Source of the DNA: an uncultured Sphingobacteriia bacterium | Lineage (GTDB): Bacteria; Bacteroidota; Bacteroidia; Chitinophagales; Chitinophagaceae | Assembly (NCBI GenBank): GCA_945957225.1 | Contig: CAMFKK010000007.1 | Location: 1-24,952 of the forward strand | Reading direction: 5' to 3' | DNA length: 24,952 nucleotides | In this document: positions 24,208 to 24,952 of the stretch, piece after piece | Layout of the letters: every line of letters begins with the position of its first letter | Numbering within the stretch: position 1 is the first letter of the stretch | The notes under the pieces: model-generated | The model's database searches: none | Told to the model about the DNA's origin: nothing | Seen by the model: the letters and a program-made list of their open reading frames with translations, nothing else | Position numbers and translations under genes: made by a program

Positions 24208-24952
24208 CTATTTGTAAGCAGCTTCGTTCCAACGCAATTCATTCTTGAATTGATAGAGTTGGGTGTCTTTGCCAATGAGTAAGTATTCAATACCTGCCAT
24301 TTCTGCAAAATCTTCCAAGTTTTCAGGTGTCAGGTTTTGACTATAACAAGTGTGGTGTGCACCGCCTGCTAAAATCCAAGCCGCACAACCCGTATGCATA
24401 TTGGGATAGGGTTTCCATAAAACACGAGCAACGGGTAAATTGGGTAATTGATTAAATGGTGTTACCGCCATTACTTCATTCACCAACAAGCGGAATCTGT
24501 TACCCATGTCTACAATAGAAGCGTTCAAAGCTGGGCCAGGACCTGAGTTAAAAACTAGTCTTACTGGATCGGCTTTGCCACCAATGCCTAGTGCATGAAT
24601 TTCACAACTGGGTTTGGCGTCTGCAATAGATTCGCAGATCTCCAACATATGTGAACCCAAGACCATGCGATTGTCTGGATTAAAATGATAGGTATAGTCT
24701 TCCATAAAACTATTGCCACCCTTTAAGCCAGATCCCATTACTTTCATAGCACGTACCAAGGCTGCAGTCTTCCAATCTCCTTCACCAGCAAATCCATAAC
24801 CCTTGGTCATCAAACGTTGGGCAGCGATACCTGGTAGTTGTAGCAAACCATGTAGGTCTTCAAATGTGGTAGTGAATCCTTTGAATCCACCATTTTTCAA
24901 AAAGGTCTCAATGCCTATTTCAATTCTTGCAGCTTCTCTTAATGACTGGTGA
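24208..24952 (-). CDS. araA: L-arabinose isomerase, C-terminal part (5' end beyond window)
   Basis: The frame enters from the right edge and gives 247 residues to the TAG at 24208-24210. AraA interconverts L-arabinose and L-ribulose in the cytoplasm, using Mn2+. Family sequence is unmistakable: GFTTTFEDLHGLLQLPG, GEGDWKTAALVRAMKVMG (metal Glu), NSFMEDYTYHF (second Glu), LGSHMLEIC (metal His), and the late AGGAHHTCYS (His). Everything seen is intact, with no frameshift. The symporter follows after 43 bp. The kinase (araB), epimerase (araD) and any AraR-type regulator would be expected upstream, outside the window. Confidence 0.97.
   Translation of the reverse strand, partial: HQSLREAARIEIGIETFLKNGGFKGFTTTFEDLHGLLQLPGIAAQRLMTKGYGFAGEGDWKTAALVRAMKVMGSGLKGGNSFMEDYTYHFNPDNRMVLGSHMLEICESIADAKPSCEIHALGIGGKADPVRLVFNSGPGPALNASIVDMGNRFRLLVNEVMAVTPFNQLPNLPVARVLWKPYPNMHTGCAAWILAGGAHHTCYSQNLTPENLEDFAEMAGIEYLLIGKDTQLYQFKNELRWNEAAYK

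Noticed and set aside
1..24952. Mobile elements, prophage, CRISPR, tRNA or defence genes
   Set aside because: Scanned for transposase-like proteins, regularly spaced repeats, and tRNA-like cloverleaf ends; nothing convincing was seen and almost all sequence is covered by recognised genes.

Overview
The window looks like chromosomal DNA from a Bacteroidota bacterium, most likely family Chitinophagaceae (family level is inference). Signs are the Bacteroidota-size SecA (1101 aa), TAnnTTTG-type -7 promoter boxes, weak ribosome binding sites, A-TGCCC/GGGCA-T hairpin terminators, vSGLT-like sugar symport and a GH51/GH95 glycan locus. The DNA is AT-rich by eye. No tRNA, rRNA, CRISPR array, IS element, phage gene or attachment site was seen, and no gap between genes exceeds 300 bases.

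Left part (1-2900, minus strand): a secreted protein of unknown function, then atpG (ATP synthase gamma), scpB (chromosome condensation) and the 5' end of lysA (diaminopimelate decarboxylase). atpG has its own -7 box and no other ATP synthase gene beside it. scpB appears to start with TTG.

Middle (3082-16311): secA on the plus strand ends at a perfect 12-bp bidirectional terminator, facing a minus-strand outer-membrane-barrel-like gene. A divergent region with an inverted repeat and a -7 box leads into a long plus-strand run with small gaps: deoC, a SPOR-domain protein, an M20 amidohydrolase, maeB (malic enzyme fused to a phosphotransacetylase domain), an MlaE-type lipid ABC permease without its ATPase, a membrane-anchored papain-like protease, a DUF4442/hotdog protein (GTG start) and a beta-CASP metallo-beta-lactamase RNase.

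Right part (16406-24952): a plant-glycan/L-sugar locus. Plus-strand genes are a GH95 alpha-L-fucosidase, an overlapping alpha/beta-hydrolase-like protein with Val in place of the nucleophile Ser, a HAD phosphatase with a DxN motif, and a GH51 alpha-L-arabinofuranosidase. They converge, across a terminator that contains the GH51 stop codon, on a minus-strand vSGLT-type sodium/sugar symporter and araA (L-arabinose isomerase, 5' end outside the window). The simplest reading is: secreted or periplasmic GH95/GH51 release L-fucose (or L-galactose) and L-arabinose, the symporter imports L-arabinose, and AraA converts it to L-ribulose. No SusC/SusD pair, regulator, araB or araD lies inside the window.

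Most of the window is ordinary housekeeping. The items most worth a second look are the serine-less hydrolase overlapping GH95, the symporter's conserved galactose-site residues in an arabinose locus, the palindromes upstream of GH95 and deoC, and the orphan mlaE next to a membrane protease.
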